Origin: Jeotgalibaca ciconiae
GTDB taxonomy: Bacteria > Bacillota > Bacilli > Lactobacillales > Aerococcaceae
Length of the DNA: 64,000 nt
Direction: 5' to 3'
NCBI RefSeq assembly: GCF_003955755.1
Contig: NZ_CP034465.1
Span: 558,001 to 622,000, forward strand
The translations under genes were made by a program, and so were the position numbers. Below the pieces are notes generated by a model, which was not told where the DNA came from, ran no database searches, and saw only the letters and a list, made by a program, of their open reading frames with translations. Shown here piece after piece: positions 1-9,064 of the stretch (positions are counted from its first letter, which is position 1; each line of letters starts with the position of its first letter).

Positions 1-1
1 G

Positions 2-376
2 TATCAACAGGAATTTTTCATGAACATAGAAAATAGATTGAAACCACTTCAATTAAATGACTTAGCCAAAATTTGTCATTTAAGTGAGTCTACCATCAGT
101 CGTACCGTTCGAGAAACTTTTATCCAAACACCCAGAGGAGTTTTTGAATTAAAATCTTTCTTGTCACGTCGTATGGAAAATGGCGAACAAACTCGTGAAG
201 ATGTCCTAACGGTATTACAAACTTTAATTACAAATGAAGATAAACAACATCCTCTTTCCGATCAAAAGTTGGAAGTTTTACTGAAGGAACAAGGGATTTC
301 AGTTTCTCGCAGAGCCATCGCCAAATATCGGAAACAATTGCAAATTCCTTCTTCAACGGATCGAAAAATCAAATAA
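2..376 (+). CDS. rpoN: RNA polymerase sigma-54 factor, C-terminal part (5' end outside window)
   Basis: The open frame runs in from the left edge, so only the last 125 codons are present. The start of the visible protein matches the sigma-54 DNA-binding domain (QQEFF..., then LNDLAKICHLSESTISR). The carboxyl end carries a diverged RpoN box, SRRAIAKYRKQL, which contacts the -24 promoter element. It directs core polymerase to -24/-12 promoters and needs an AAA+ activator. Its neighbours fit: a sigma-54-type promoter and a LevR-class activator lie 3-7 kb away. The Met at position 20 is internal and not the gene start. Confidence 0.93.
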   Translation, partial: YQQEFFMNIENRLKPLQLNDLAKICHLSESTISRTVRETFIQTPRGVFELKSFLSRRMENGEQTREDVLTVLQTLITNEDKQHPLSDQKLEVLLKEQGISVSRRAIAKYRKQLQIPSSTDRKIK

Positions 377-377
377 A

Positions 378-418
378 GACTATCCCATCTCATTTTATGT
401 GGATGGGATAGTCTTTTT
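378..418. terminator. Rho-independent terminator after rpoN
   Basis: A perfect 12-bp stem, GACTATCCCATC (378-389) with GATGGGATAGTC (402-413), is followed by a T run on the plus strand. A weaker T-rich stretch on the other side means it could also stop the converging PTS operon. Confidence 0.9.
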
Positions 419-475
419 TCTTATAACAACAAACAGTAGCATCGTTTCAGCTTAATCGGTCTTTACTTCTATAAA

Positions 476-1414
476 CTAACCAAATATTCCTAATACATAA
501 CCAGCAATACCAACTACGAAGATACCAAAAATAATTGTAATTGGACTTACTTTCTTACGTAATAACCAAACACATAGAAGTGTTAATCCTAGTGGTGCAA
601 TACCTGGCAGAAGTGAATCAAGTGTATTTTGCAGTGTAGTTACTTGTTGAGCTTCGATGCTTAATCCTGCTTGGATTTCACCAACAACGTTACGCAACAT
701 ATCGCCAGACAGTACTCCTTCGTTAGCTGCTTCAGCAACAGCTGCAAAATCAACCATATCGCTTTCATCAACAGCCACGCTACTCAAGATCATCGGGAAG
801 TTCATGTTTGTCCATCGCGGCACCAGTACCCCCATGATAAACATCCCTAAAACAGAAGCTCCCTGTGTTAGTTTTTGCATCAAACCGCCAGCTAAGTTCT
901 GTGCGATATTACCACCTTGAACATAACCAAACTCTTGTGAGTACCATAGGAAAGCCATCCGAATAACATTCCAAACTACGAAGAAAATAATTGGACCCAT
1001 CCAGTTTTCACTCAATGCCAGCGATGCTGCGAAAGCACCTAGCACAGGCCGAAGTGTTCCCCAGAAAATCGGGTCACCAACACCGGCCAAAGGACCCATC
1101 ATACCGATTTTAACCCCTTGAATGGCTGCATTATCGATTTCACGACCTGCTGCTTTTTCTTCTTCTAAGGTTAAAGTCACCCCTAATACTGGTGAAGCTA
1201 AGTATGGATGAGTATTAAAGAACTCCAAGTGACGTTTCAAGGCTAGAGAACGGTCTTCTTTTGTTTTGTATAATTTTTTAAGCGCTGGAATCATTGCATA
1301 AGCCCAGCCTACGTTTTGCATCCGTTCAAAGTTCCAAGATGCTTGCAGGAACTGACTTCTCCAAAAGACTTTCAAACGGTCTTTTTTAGTTAATTTATAG
1401 TTATCTTCAGTCAT
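476..1414 (-). CDS. manZ: PTS mannose-family transporter, IID subunit
   Basis: This is a 312-residue IID protein of the mannose/fructose/sorbose PTS family. The N-terminus (KKDRLKVFWRSQFLQASWNFERMQ) and a C-terminal hydrophobic hairpin are typical. With IIC it forms the membrane channel that moves sugar during phosphorylation. In many lactic acid bacteria this pair is also the receptor for class IIa bacteriocins. It is the last gene of a four-gene operon that begins at 3736, and the upstream IIC stop is 20 bases away. An AGGAG lies about 12 bases before the ATG. The length is normal for the family. The gene order IIB-IIAB-IIC-IID matches the enterococcal mpt operon, where this would be mptD. 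Confidence 0.93.
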   Translation of the reverse strand: MTEDNYKLTKKDRLKVFWRSQFLQASWNFERMQNVGWAYAMIPALKKLYKTKEDRSLALKRHLEFFNTHPYLASPVLGVTLTLEEEKAAGREIDNAAIQGVKIGMMGPLAGVGDPIFWGTLRPVLGAFAASLALSENWMGPIIFFVVWNVIRMAFLWYSQEFGYVQGGNIAQNLAGGLMQKLTQGASVLGMFIMGVLVPRWTNMNFPMILSSVAVDESDMVDFAAVAEAANEGVLSGDMLRNVVGEIQAGLSIEAQQVTTLQNTLDSLLPGIAPLGLTLLCVWLLRKKVSPITIIFGIFVVGIAGYVLGIFG

Positions 1415-1433
1415 TATTCATCATCGCTCCTTT

Positions 1434-2234
1434 TTAGTAGTCGTTCAAGATATCGTCAAGTGGGTCGCCGCTTCCGCTATTGGAAGAACCACCGCCGCTA
1501 GATTGATTGAATTCAGGTGAAAATTGTAAGTAAAGCAATGCAAGTACAACCCCAATAATCCCCATTGCAATCAAGTTCAAATCGCCAACTGCAGAAATTG
1601 CGAAACCAAGTGCGAAAAACATCCACAATTTTGGTGTTGCCATCATGTTGATAACCATTGCGTAACCCACTGCAACGATAAATCCACCTGCAACAGCTAA
1701 ACCACCAGTTAACCAATCTGGAATACTATTCAATGCATTTGTTACAATTTCAGCAGGCACTGCCAAGACAATCGCTGCCGGAATTGCGATACGCAACCCT
1801 TGTAACATTAAAGCACCAATATGATACATTTCAACTCCGCGGAATGATCCTTCTTCTGCTTTTCTGTCAGCACCATGAGCAAGCGCCACTGTTACTGTAC
1901 GAACAAACATTGTTAAAACTTGTCCAGCAACTGCTAGCGGAATAGCCAAAGCAATTCCTTCTGAAATTCCTGCGCCGTGAACTGTTACTAAAATAGCTGA
2001 AGCAATCGAAGCTAAAGCCGCATCTGGTGCTACTGCGGCACCAATATTCATCCACCCTAATGCAATCAATTGCAAAGTTCCACCAAGAAGAAGTCCCTCT
2101 AAGGGTTTCCCCGTAACAATACCAATTAAACTAGCTGCCACAATTGGTTGGTGTAATTGGAATTCATCCAAAATCCCTTCCATTCCAGCAAAAAATGCTA
2201 CGACTAGTATTAAAATAACCATAATAATATCCAT
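1434..2234 (-). CDS. manY: PTS mannose-family transporter, IIC subunit
   Basis: This is a 266-residue, highly hydrophobic IIC membrane protein with many helices, beginning MDIIMVILILVVAFFAGMEG. It forms the sugar-translocating unit with IID. The C-terminus ends in a Gly/Ser-rich linker (SSGGGSSNSGSG) and an acidic tail, DPLDDILNDY, probably cytoplasmic. A GGAGG site precedes the ATG. It lies between IIAB (24-base gap) and IID. The equivalent in the enterococcal mpt operon is mptC. Which hexose it carries (glucose, mannose) is inferred from the family. Confidence 0.93.
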   Translation of the reverse strand: MDIIMVILILVVAFFAGMEGILDEFQLHQPIVAASLIGIVTGKPLEGLLLGGTLQLIALGWMNIGAAVAPDAALASIASAILVTVHGAGISEGIALAIPLAVAGQVLTMFVRTVTVALAHGADRKAEEGSFRGVEMYHIGALMLQGLRIAIPAAIVLAVPAEIVTNALNSIPDWLTGGLAVAGGFIVAVGYAMVINMMATPKLWMFFALGFAISAVGDLNLIAMGIIGVVLALLYLQFSPEFNQSSGGGSSNSGSGDPLDDILNDY

Positions 2235-2258
2235 CTTTACAATCCCTCCTTATTCCAT

Positions 2259-3233
2259 TCACTTACTATTAAAATTTGCTTTTTTTAACAAGTCCCATAA
2301 GTTTTTCTTTTGATCTGAAGGAACTTTTCGAACATCAAACGTTAATCCTTTATCGCGTAATGCAGTCAAAGCATCTACGTCTTTTTTATTGACAGAAAGC
2401 ACATTATTAACCATAACTTTTCCTTCTGAATGCGCCATGGAACCGATATTAATTTCTTCCAGACCCACACCGCCCTCAACCACTCGCAAAACATCTGTTG
2501 GATTTTCAAATAATAGCAATGCGCGAGTTTTTCCAAAGCGGGGATCGTTCCATATTTCAATCATTTTATCGATTGGAATAACATTCGCTTTAACACCTGG
2601 AGGCGCTGCTTGCGTGATTAACGATTTACGTAATTCGTCTTTAGCAACTTCATCTGATACAACGATTATTCGTGTTGGTTTCACGTCTTTCGACCATGCT
2701 GTTGCAACTTGTCCATGTAACAAACGTGAGTCTACCCGAGCTAAACCAATATCAATCTTCCCGCTGCCGACAACGGTTCCTGCAGGCAATGACTGTCTGG
2801 GTCCATTATTTGCTTGAACTGCTTTTGGCTCTTCATACAAGCTTTCTGGTTTCACCTTGATATTTTCTTTTGCTACTGACACAATTGCTTTGGCGATATC
2901 ATGTGATTTTTCCATTGTAAAACGAGAAGTAATTGCTTCAATCAACATTGGCAAATTCAAACCAGCAACAATAGCCCATTGTTCTTGATTTTGGTCAAAC
3001 AAGGTATTTGCTTGATTAAATGGCGTTCCTCCCCACAAATCTGCTAAAACCAACACCTCTTTTGTTTCAAAACTAGTGGCTGCTTCTTCAATTTTTTGTC
3101 GTATGTCATCTGGGCCTTCGCTTGGAAGCAAGGTTACCGCTGCGATATTATCTTGCTCTCCGACAATCATCGTAGCCGATTGAAGAATACCTTCGGCAAA
3201 TTCTCCATGGCTTGCTAAAATAATTCCAACCAT
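2259..3233 (-). CDS. manX: PTS mannose-family transporter, fused IIAB subunit
   Basis: This 324-residue cytoplasmic protein joins a IIA domain (about 1-130) to a IIB domain (about 160-324) by a linker rich in Pro, Gly and Asn. The IIA active-site histidine is in ILASHGEFAEG and the IIB histidine in RVDSRLLHGQV. Phosphate passes from HPr to IIA to IIB to the sugar. The ATG follows GGAGGG at good spacing. A separate IIB gene sits just upstream (11-base gap), an arrangement known from the enterococcal mpt operon, so this operon makes two IIB versions. Confidence 0.94.
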   Translation of the reverse strand: MVGIILASHGEFAEGILQSATMIVGEQDNIAAVTLLPSEGPDDIRQKIEEAATSFETKEVLVLADLWGGTPFNQANTLFDQNQEQWAIVAGLNLPMLIEAITSRFTMEKSHDIAKAIVSVAKENIKVKPESLYEEPKAVQANNGPRQSLPAGTVVGSGKIDIGLARVDSRLLHGQVATAWSKDVKPTRIIVVSDEVAKDELRKSLITQAAPPGVKANVIPIDKMIEIWNDPRFGKTRALLLFENPTDVLRVVEGGVGLEEINIGSMAHSEGKVMVNNVLSVNKKDVDALTALRDKGLTFDVRKVPSDQKKNLWDLLKKANFNSK

Positions 3234-3244
3234 CCATTTCCCTC

Positions 3245-3736
3245 CTAAATATGATTTCCTTTTTTTAATACATCCATCAACATTTGTTTCCGATCACTCG
3301 GTACTTTCCTGATTTCTAATTCAATATCTTGGGAATCCAAGTACTGAAAGGCATCAATATCATTTTGATCTACCGAAATAAAGTGCGTCACCATTGTCTT
3401 ACCATCTGTAAATTTCATACCACCAATATTCACGGTGTTAAAATAAACCCCTTTTTTATAAATCGATACAACGTCTGCGGGATTGGTAAATAAGAGCATG
3501 ACTTTTACATTTAAGAACAGGGGATGAAAATAAACTTCAATAAGTTTGTCCAGTGTAACTACATGTGCTTTTACGTCTGGAGGTGCTGCCTGACTCAACA
3601 ATGCTTTTTGGATTGGATTAGCGGCTACTTCATCACTGACAACGATAATACGACTAATACGCGTATCTTTTGCCCATGTTATCGCAACCTGCCCATGAAT
3701 CAGTCGATCGTCAATCCGTAGTAACTGAATGTCCAT
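3245..3736 (-). CDS. PTS mannose-family IIB subunit, stand-alone
   Basis: A 163-residue IIB protein with the phosphorylated histidine in RIDDRLIHGQVAITWAKD. It is the first gene of the PTS operon, behind a -24/-12 promoter. AAGGAG lies 6 bases before the ATG. It duplicates the IIB domain of the next gene. It may phosphorylate a different pool, or signal to the PTS-regulated activator encoded upstream; that role is an inference. In the enterococcal mpt operon the equivalent is mptB. Confidence 0.92.
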   Translation of the reverse strand: MDIQLLRIDDRLIHGQVAITWAKDTRISRIIVVSDEVAANPIQKALLSQAAPPDVKAHVVTLDKLIEVYFHPLFLNVKVMLLFTNPADVVSIYKKGVYFNTVNIGGMKFTDGKTMVTHFISVDQNDIDAFQYLDSQDIELEIRKVPSDRKQMLMDVLKKGNHI

Positions 3737-3812
3737 TTTATTCTCCTTCTATATCGTATAGACTCTCCTTCCTTATAAACTCAGGACCAATATGTATCCT
3801 TCACTTATCTAT

Positions 3813-3830
3813 ATGCAAAAAGCGTGCCAA
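3813..3830 (-). promoter_or_regulatory. Sigma-54 (-24/-12) promoter of the PTS operon
   Basis: Read on the minus strand the sequence is TTGGCACGCTTTTTGCAT, an exact match to the consensus TGGCAC-N5-TTGCA with its invariant GG and GC. It lies about 77 bases upstream of the IIB start. The LevR-class activator gene and rpoN flank the operon, which supports the call. Confidence 0.92.
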
Positions 3831-3838
3831 TTTTAAAA

Positions 3839-3857
3839 AGGTCAAAAGCGCTTGAAA
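3839..3857. promoter_or_regulatory. Possible cre-like or activator site upstream of the sigma-54 promoter
   Basis: The core AAAAGCGCTTG sits just upstream of the -24 element. AAAGCGCTT matches the centre of CcpA cre sites, but the flanking bases do not. It could instead be part of a LevR upstream activating sequence. Evidence is weak. Confidence 0.3.
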
Positions 3858-3878
3858 CAACGGTTCTTATCGATACAC

Positions 3879-3922
3879 AAAAAAGATACACTAATACATT
3901 GCGGTATTAGTGTATCTTTTTT
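3879..3922. terminator. Bidirectional terminator after the LevR-type gene
   Basis: A perfect 13-bp stem (3885-3897 with 3904-3916) has a 6-base loop, six A residues on its left and a T run on its right. It ends the minus-strand activator gene 5 bases past its stop codon. Confidence 0.93.
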
Positions 3923-3927
3923 ATTAT

Positions 3928-6756
3928 TTACTCCAATAGTGTATCGATATCTTCCAACATACTTTTCTCTTTTTTAATGAAATAAGCGATATAAGCATAT
4001 TCTGGTTTTGGAATATGTATAGCAAGTGTACCTTCGAATTTTTTGATTACTTGAAGTAGTTCTGGGTCTATTTCGATATTATTCTGTGAGTCAACATTTG
4101 ATAAGCTATCTTGATGAACAAGACGCTCAATCACGCCTGCTAGATGCAAGGCTAAATTGATATGGAAAGCATAGCCTGATTCTGGATGTGTCCGTAGTTG
4201 TCCACATTCTTCAACAAAATCCCAAATCGGCTGTATCAATTTTTTCGCATTCAAAAATGTATAATGTTCTTCCAAGAAATTATGAATCAAACGTTTTGCA
4301 GATCCGCTGTCCTCAATTGCTTGCATCGGTTGAACTTTCGTCAAGTGGTTAATTTTTCCCAGCAAGATTTCTGCATCTTTCTCAATGAAATTCTCCAATG
4401 GAATAAAAGGTGCGGAGAGTTTTGGATCTACAATCCCCGTCGTTGCGACAATCGTATAGCGATCTTGCCAAATTTTTATATTCTTATTTAAATCAGGAAT
4501 CGAGCTCGTCAAGACTTTCAACTGATTATCTTTTTGCTTTGCTAAAGGTTTTTCGATAATTTCTTTTAATTTTTGGGCGGTCCCTTCCCCTGTTGCACAA
4601 ATAGCAATCATTACCGGCGGCTTCGGCATCTCCTGAAATTTGGTTCCTTTTTCAACCATTGCACTTGAATAGCCATTAAAACGATCAAGTGTTTCATGCA
4701 GGAGATCAATATCAGCATCCACCAACGAAGCTTTACGAGCAGCTTCAAGTACCATAGGTGTCGAAACCATCTCAATCGTACGAACATGAATGCCCGTTTC
4801 TTTTGTCAGATTTTCTTCAAAGGTCGTCAGGGAACCCATGTCCACCATGAGAAGAACCCCACTTCCTTCATTTGCTCGAATAACCGCTTGCTTGACCTTT
4901 TCATATATTTCTATCGGTGACATATCGAGTGGCATATCTACTGCAATAATCCCGCTTAACTCAAGCAATTCTTCAGCCACTTGCGCCATGCTGGTCGCTG
5001 TAGAATTTCCATGAGTTACAATGACGACACCAATCCGGCCGCTCACTTCTTCCTCTTGAAGGGAAACCAGTAATACTGTTAAATAGTAGATTTCAATTTC
5101 CGGTACCTCCACCTGAAAGAACTCTGCAATCCGTTCTTTTAGGAATGTCGCCACTTCAATTTCGGTCGTGTACGTGACAGCCATTTCTTTAATACGTTCA
5201 TTTAAACTTCGGATCTCCCCGATTTGGATTTTATTCAGCAGCGAACTAATATGTAAACTAATCGCGTAAATGTAATTTTGCTTAAATGTCGTCTTCAATG
5301 CTTTTTCAATATCCCCCGATACTTCATGGATAAACTGAATGACTTCTTTGGAAACAACTTCCGCCAAACGCGAATCCGTCTCAAAAGAAAAACCGTGGTT
5401 CCGATAAAAAGATTTTAGATGAACATTGATATCAGTTGAAATGTATTGATTAATCGATTCCTGGTCCAATCCTTCTTCTTCTAATAATGTGGCTTTATCT
5501 CCGATAATATCATACAAATTATAAGGCAGTTCATAGGCATCCGTTTTGACTTGGTAAAAGGGTTCATTTGGATATACGGTAATCTGTGCTTCTGTTATTT
5601 TCGATAAGGCAGATCGGTACCTGCTATTAGAAGATTTCCCAACCAAATAAGTTTGAATGGATTCAGGTAAATCTCGAGCAGTCAGATCAATTTGCTCTTG
5701 TCCAAATTGATTCATGAACCCACGGGCACAAACCAGTTGAATACCTGATTTCAGCTGGCCAATATTTCCATAACCCACGCTGGCAATCAAGGCCTTCACA
5801 ACATCTTCCGTAAGAGTGATTTTTTTCTGAATGCGAGTTGCCTCAAGACTTACCAACAGTTTCACTAAATCAAGTTGTTCGCTAACAGAACGCTCTTTGA
5901 AGGATGGCAATTGAATCATGATTGGAATTCGTCGCATAAAGGTATCCAAAAATGTCGACTTTGGATCTTCTGTCGTTGCACAGACAATTCGAACATTTGC
6001 AGCACGTGTTTTGCCGGACTCTCCCAACCGACTGTACATTCCAGTATCCATAAAATAGAAAATCATCTCTTGCCCTTCTGGCGGCAACCGGTGAATTTCA
6101 TCCAGGAAAAGCATCCCTTGATCCGCTTGTTGGATCAGTCCATCTTTGGACGCGGTCGCTCCAGTAAAAGCACCCTGACTGTATCCAAACAAATGACTCA
6201 TTAACAACTGGGGATTATTCGCATAGTCAGCACAATTAAAAACAATCAATTCTTTTTCTTCATCGATAATGTGGTTCGTTTGGGCGTAATGGAACATCGC
6301 ATGAGCAAAATAAGTCTTTCCAGAGCCAGTTGGACCGGTAATCAAGGTATTCAAACCTTTTGGCGGATATAGAACCGCGGCTTTTGCCTGATCGACTGCA
6401 TTTTTCATACTGCTGTTAGCACCAATCATTGTTCGAAAAACATCTTCTATGCTTGATTTTTCTGTCTGCTGTTTATTTTGTTTAATCGGTCTCTCTTTGT
6501 AACTTGAAACGTGTTTTGTGAGCGGTTGATGGGGTCCTTTCGCTATCGTAAAATAACGAACGGGACGGCCTTCTGTTTTCCCTAATTTGCCTTCTCTTAC
6601 CAACTGATTCAAGTCCTTGGAAACGTTACTCCGTTGAATCTGAAGCGAATCCGCTACCATTTTCGTTGTAACTCCCTGGCCCATTTCTAAGTCCATTTCG
6701 GTTAGCGTATCCGTCGCTTCTTTAATATAGTAAAAAATATGATCAATCCGATTCAA
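3928..6756 (-). CDS. levR: LevR/MptR-type sigma-54-dependent, PTS-regulated activator
   Basis: I place the start at TTG 6756, which follows GGGAG; an open frame continues upstream but reads like non-coding sequence. This gives 942 residues. In order there are: a winged helix (about 1-75, RSNVSKDLNQL); an AAA+ sigma-54-interacting domain (about 110-340) with Walker A GPTGSGKT, the GAFTGA loop and Walker B MLFLDEI; a PRD; an EIIA-like domain (VVIVTHGN); an EIIB-like domain (CATGEGTAQK); and a C-terminal PRD. Phosphorylation by HPr and the PTS sets its activity. It should activate the adjacent PTS operon, which has a -24/-12 promoter. Confidence 0.93.
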   Translation of the reverse strand: MNRIDHIFYYIKEATDTLTEMDLEMGQGVTTKMVADSLQIQRSNVSKDLNQLVREGKLGKTEGRPVRYFTIAKGPHQPLTKHVSSYKERPIKQNKQQTEKSSIEDVFRTMIGANSSMKNAVDQAKAAVLYPPKGLNTLITGPTGSGKTYFAHAMFHYAQTNHIIDEEKELIVFNCADYANNPQLLMSHLFGYSQGAFTGATASKDGLIQQADQGMLFLDEIHRLPPEGQEMIFYFMDTGMYSRLGESGKTRAANVRIVCATTEDPKSTFLDTFMRRIPIMIQLPSFKERSVSEQLDLVKLLVSLEATRIQKKITLTEDVVKALIASVGYGNIGQLKSGIQLVCARGFMNQFGQEQIDLTARDLPESIQTYLVGKSSNSRYRSALSKITEAQITVYPNEPFYQVKTDAYELPYNLYDIIGDKATLLEEEGLDQESINQYISTDINVHLKSFYRNHGFSFETDSRLAEVVSKEVIQFIHEVSGDIEKALKTTFKQNYIYAISLHISSLLNKIQIGEIRSLNERIKEMAVTYTTEIEVATFLKERIAEFFQVEVPEIEIYYLTVLLVSLQEEEVSGRIGVVIVTHGNSTATSMAQVAEELLELSGIIAVDMPLDMSPIEIYEKVKQAVIRANEGSGVLLMVDMGSLTTFEENLTKETGIHVRTIEMVSTPMVLEAARKASLVDADIDLLHETLDRFNGYSSAMVEKGTKFQEMPKPPVMIAICATGEGTAQKLKEIIEKPLAKQKDNQLKVLTSSIPDLNKNIKIWQDRYTIVATTGIVDPKLSAPFIPLENFIEKDAEILLGKINHLTKVQPMQAIEDSGSAKRLIHNFLEEHYTFLNAKKLIQPIWDFVEECGQLRTHPESGYAFHINLALHLAGVIERLVHQDSLSNVDSQNNIEIDPELLQVIKKFEGTLAIHIPKPEYAYIAYFIKKEKSMLEDIDTLLE

Positions 6757-6790
6757 AGTGTATTCACTCCCTATAAACTGTATCTTTTTT

Positions 6791-6818
6791 ATAGTATACA
6801 CTAAAAATATTCGTGCAA
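6791..6818 (-). promoter_or_regulatory. Probable sigma-A promoter of the LevR-type gene
   Basis: On the minus strand TTGCAC (6818-6813) and TACTAT (6796-6791) are 16 bases apart, about 35 bases upstream of the proposed TTG start. This supports the shorter gene model. Confidence 0.45.
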
Positions 6819-6911
6819 GCATTAAAATACTTGAATAAGGAAATGGCTTGTTGATAGTAAATAAATAAGTCCGTAAAAGGCTTTTTTGTCTAGTGAGAAG
6901 TTCATTTTTGG

Positions 6912-6974
6912 TCACTAGATGAAATTTCATGCTTATTTCATCCAGTGAGGACTCAGAATAAGCTTCACTGGATG
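6912..6974. repeat. Three-arm alternative stem-loop in a 350-base intergenic region
   Basis: Arm 1 (6912-6925, TCACTAGATGAAAT) pairs with arm 2 (6935-6948), with one mismatch. Part of arm 2 (6939-6948) also pairs perfectly over 10 bp with arm 3 (6965-6974, TCACTGGATG). The two hairpins exclude each other. The rest of 6757-7113 holds the LevR promoter and the DegV terminator; I see no gene. Confidence 0.55.
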
Positions 6975-7002
6975 GAAAACATGTTCTTACAATATTTGAG
7001 CA

Positions 7003-7040
7003 AAATAAAAAGAACCGATTTAGCTTATACCGGCTCTTTC
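7003..7040 (-). terminator. Terminator after degV
   Basis: On the minus strand an AAGAGCCG/CGGTTCTT stem (7038-7031 with 7017-7010, one G-U pair) is followed by T-rich sequence, 75 bases past the DegV stop. Confidence 0.7.
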
Positions 7041-7113
7041 ATTTCTTATTGTTTCACGATTTCTGTTAAGAAGGCGCAGTAGCGTTCCTGAGTTAGAACA
7101 GTATCAAAGCTAG

Positions 7114-7956
7114 CTATTTTTCTCTTACAAATGCAAGCGCAAGGCAGTCCGGCCCAACATGTGTTCCAATTACGCTTCCAACGGGAAATAATTTTGCATC
7201 TGCTAATCGATATTTCTCAACCGTCTCCTTCATGAATTCCTGTCCTTGCTTACGATTTAATGTGTAACCAAAATAGACTGGAAAGGAAGGATCTACTGAT
7301 TCTTTTTCGAATTCTTGATACAAACGTTTTTTACCTGCCGCAGTTCCCCGCTTCTTCGCTAACTCTCTTAACTTTGTATTTTCCAAAATAATAACGGGTT
7401 TTATCTTCAAGGTCTCTCCAATAAATGCTAGACTTTTCGGAATTCTTCCACCCATTTTTAAATACTTCAACGTATCAACGACTCCACAAACAACGATCCG
7501 TTCTCTGACATCTTCTATTTTGTTCACGATTGCTTCAAGATTCTCTCCACTATCCCTTAATTTTAAAGCATATTCGACAAGCATTCTCTGTGTTAGAATC
7601 GCTTGTTTTGTATCTACTACTCGGATATGTTCTTTGTAAGTAGACATTTTTTGTGCCAGTACTGCACTCTCGTATGTGCCGCTCAAACCACTTGATAGCG
7701 TCAAGACCAAGACTTCCTGACCTTTTTTCTCAGCATCCTTGAAAATCTCGATATACTGATTCGGTGACGGTCTACTGGTAATGGGAAGTTCTGAAGCAAC
7801 TTTTAGCTTTTCGAAAAATTCATCATAATCCGCTTCCGTCTCTTGCTTTAATTCTGTTCCTTCAAAGGTAATTTTTAACGGTACAATTTCGATTTCTAAT
7901 TTTTCTGCTTCTGCTAGTGTAATATCAGCAGCGCTGTCTGTTACAATTCTAATCAT
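7114..7956 (-). CDS. DegV-family fatty-acid-binding protein
   Basis: This 280-residue protein has the full DegV fold signature: an N-terminal IVTDSAADI, TSRPSPNQY, the SSGLSGTYESA loop and the GGRIPKS motif. DegV/FakB proteins bind fatty acids and, where a FakA kinase exists, present them for phosphorylation and entry into phospholipid synthesis. No fakA is visible nearby. AAGGAG precedes the ATG by 8 bases. It appears to be a single-gene unit with its own terminator. Which fatty acid it prefers cannot be read from the sequence. Confidence 0.92.
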   Translation of the reverse strand: MIRIVTDSAADITLAEAEKLEIEIVPLKITFEGTELKQETEADYDEFFEKLKVASELPITSRPSPNQYIEIFKDAEKKGQEVLVLTLSSGLSGTYESAVLAQKMSTYKEHIRVVDTKQAILTQRMLVEYALKLRDSGENLEAIVNKIEDVRERIVVCGVVDTLKYLKMGGRIPKSLAFIGETLKIKPVIILENTKLRELAKKRGTAAGKKRLYQEFEKESVDPSFPVYFGYTLNRKQGQEFMKETVEKYRLADAKLFPVGSVIGTHVGPDCLALAFVREK

Positions 7957-8014
7957 TTACGAAACTCCTTTTGAATTCTCTATGCGTAAATGACTATATC
8001 CTACTTATGTGAAC

Positions 8015-9064
8015 TCATAATGAACTCGATATTTGTTTTGGCAAAGTAATCGTAAAGGTTGTTCCAAGTTCTTTTTTGCTTTTTACTCCTATCGTTCCCT
8101 GATGAAGTTCAACAATTTTTTGAGCTAATGACAACCCCAGACCATTCCCACTTGTCTTTCGACTGTTATCTTCTTGATAAAATTTCTCGAATATCTTCCC
8201 ATAATTTCTTTCTTCAATACCAATCCCCGCGTCACTCACTTCCACAAGGATATTCCATTTATCATCTTGTAAATTTACTACGATGTCTCCATTTTCCTTA
8301 TTATACTTAATCGCATTTTCAAATAGATTCAACCACACTTGATAAAGCAATTCTTCACTCCCAGAATAAATTATTTTATCTAGTTGAATATTCAAATTTA
8401 CATTCATTTTTTCCCATTTTGGTTGTAAGAATAAAAGAACTTCTCGTATTTGTTCATCTAAACGAAAGTCTTTCTCTTCATAGCCAATACTCTGCGTTTC
8501 TAATTTGGTTAACTTTAGAATGTTATCTGTCAAGGTAGCCAGCTGCTGGTTTCCTTCAAAAATTCGTTTGTAATAGCTATCTCGTTCTTCTTCTGTAATA
8601 TTTTTATTTTGAAGAAGCTGAATATACCCCTGTATGGTCGCAATGGGTGTTTTAAATTCATGTGAAACATTTGAGATAAAATCATTTCGCAGGGTTTCGA
8701 TTCCGCTAAGTTCTCTTACCATCAAATTGAAATCCGAATACAATTCTTGTACCTCTCCGGCAGCTTCTTTTTCCTCAATTTGAACAGAAAAATCTCCTTG
8801 TGCCACCCGTTTCATGCTTTTTCTCAGTTCAATAATTGGCTGTAAGAATTTCTTGCCGACAATGGAAGAGATACCACTACTAATAATCGCAATAAACAAA
8901 GCAATAAAAATAATTAAATAAACGGTCCCTCCTTCTTTTGGAATGATATCAAAGTAAGTCGCGATTAATAAAATCAAGGCAATTCCAGATGCAGAAACGA
9001 GTATTAAAGCAAAAACAACCAAGGAAAAATATAGCCACAAATTTGATTTGATTTTATTTTTCAT
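8015..9064 (-). CDS. Sensor histidine kinase (HAMP, HisKA, HATPase)
   Basis: The start is ATG 9064, behind AAGGCGG and overlapping the regulator gene by 11 bases, giving 349 residues. Two membrane helices near the N-terminus (about 5-30 and 40-62) enclose almost no extracellular loop, so it may sense the membrane itself. A HAMP segment leads to the phospho-accepting His in SNVSHEFKTP, then the N box (ENAIKYN) and G boxes (DAGIGI, GNGLGLSLA). It should phosphorylate the co-transcribed OmpR-type regulator. Similar small-loop kinases in Firmicutes often respond to envelope stress, but the signal here is unknown. Confidence 0.92.
   Translation of the reverse strand: MKNKIKSNLWLYFSLVVFALILVSASGIALILLIATYFDIIPKEGGTVYLIIFIALFIAIISSGISSIVGKKFLQPIIELRKSMKRVAQGDFSVQIEEKEAAGEVQELYSDFNLMVRELSGIETLRNDFISNVSHEFKTPIATIQGYIQLLQNKNITEEERDSYYKRIFEGNQQLATLTDNILKLTKLETQSIGYEEKDFRLDEQIREVLLFLQPKWEKMNVNLNIQLDKIIYSGSEELLYQVWLNLFENAIKYNKENGDIVVNLQDDKWNILVEVSDAGIGIEERNYGKIFEKFYQEDNSRKTSGNGLGLSLAQKIVELHQGTIGVKSKKELGTTFTITLPKQISSSL

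Noticed and set aside
657-920. Plus-strand ORF inside the IID gene
   Set aside because: It is a shadow of the PTS gene with no start signals.
4198-5014. Plus-strand ORFs opposite the LevR-type gene
   Set aside because: They are out-of-frame shadows of conserved EIIA/EIIB/PRD coding sequence.
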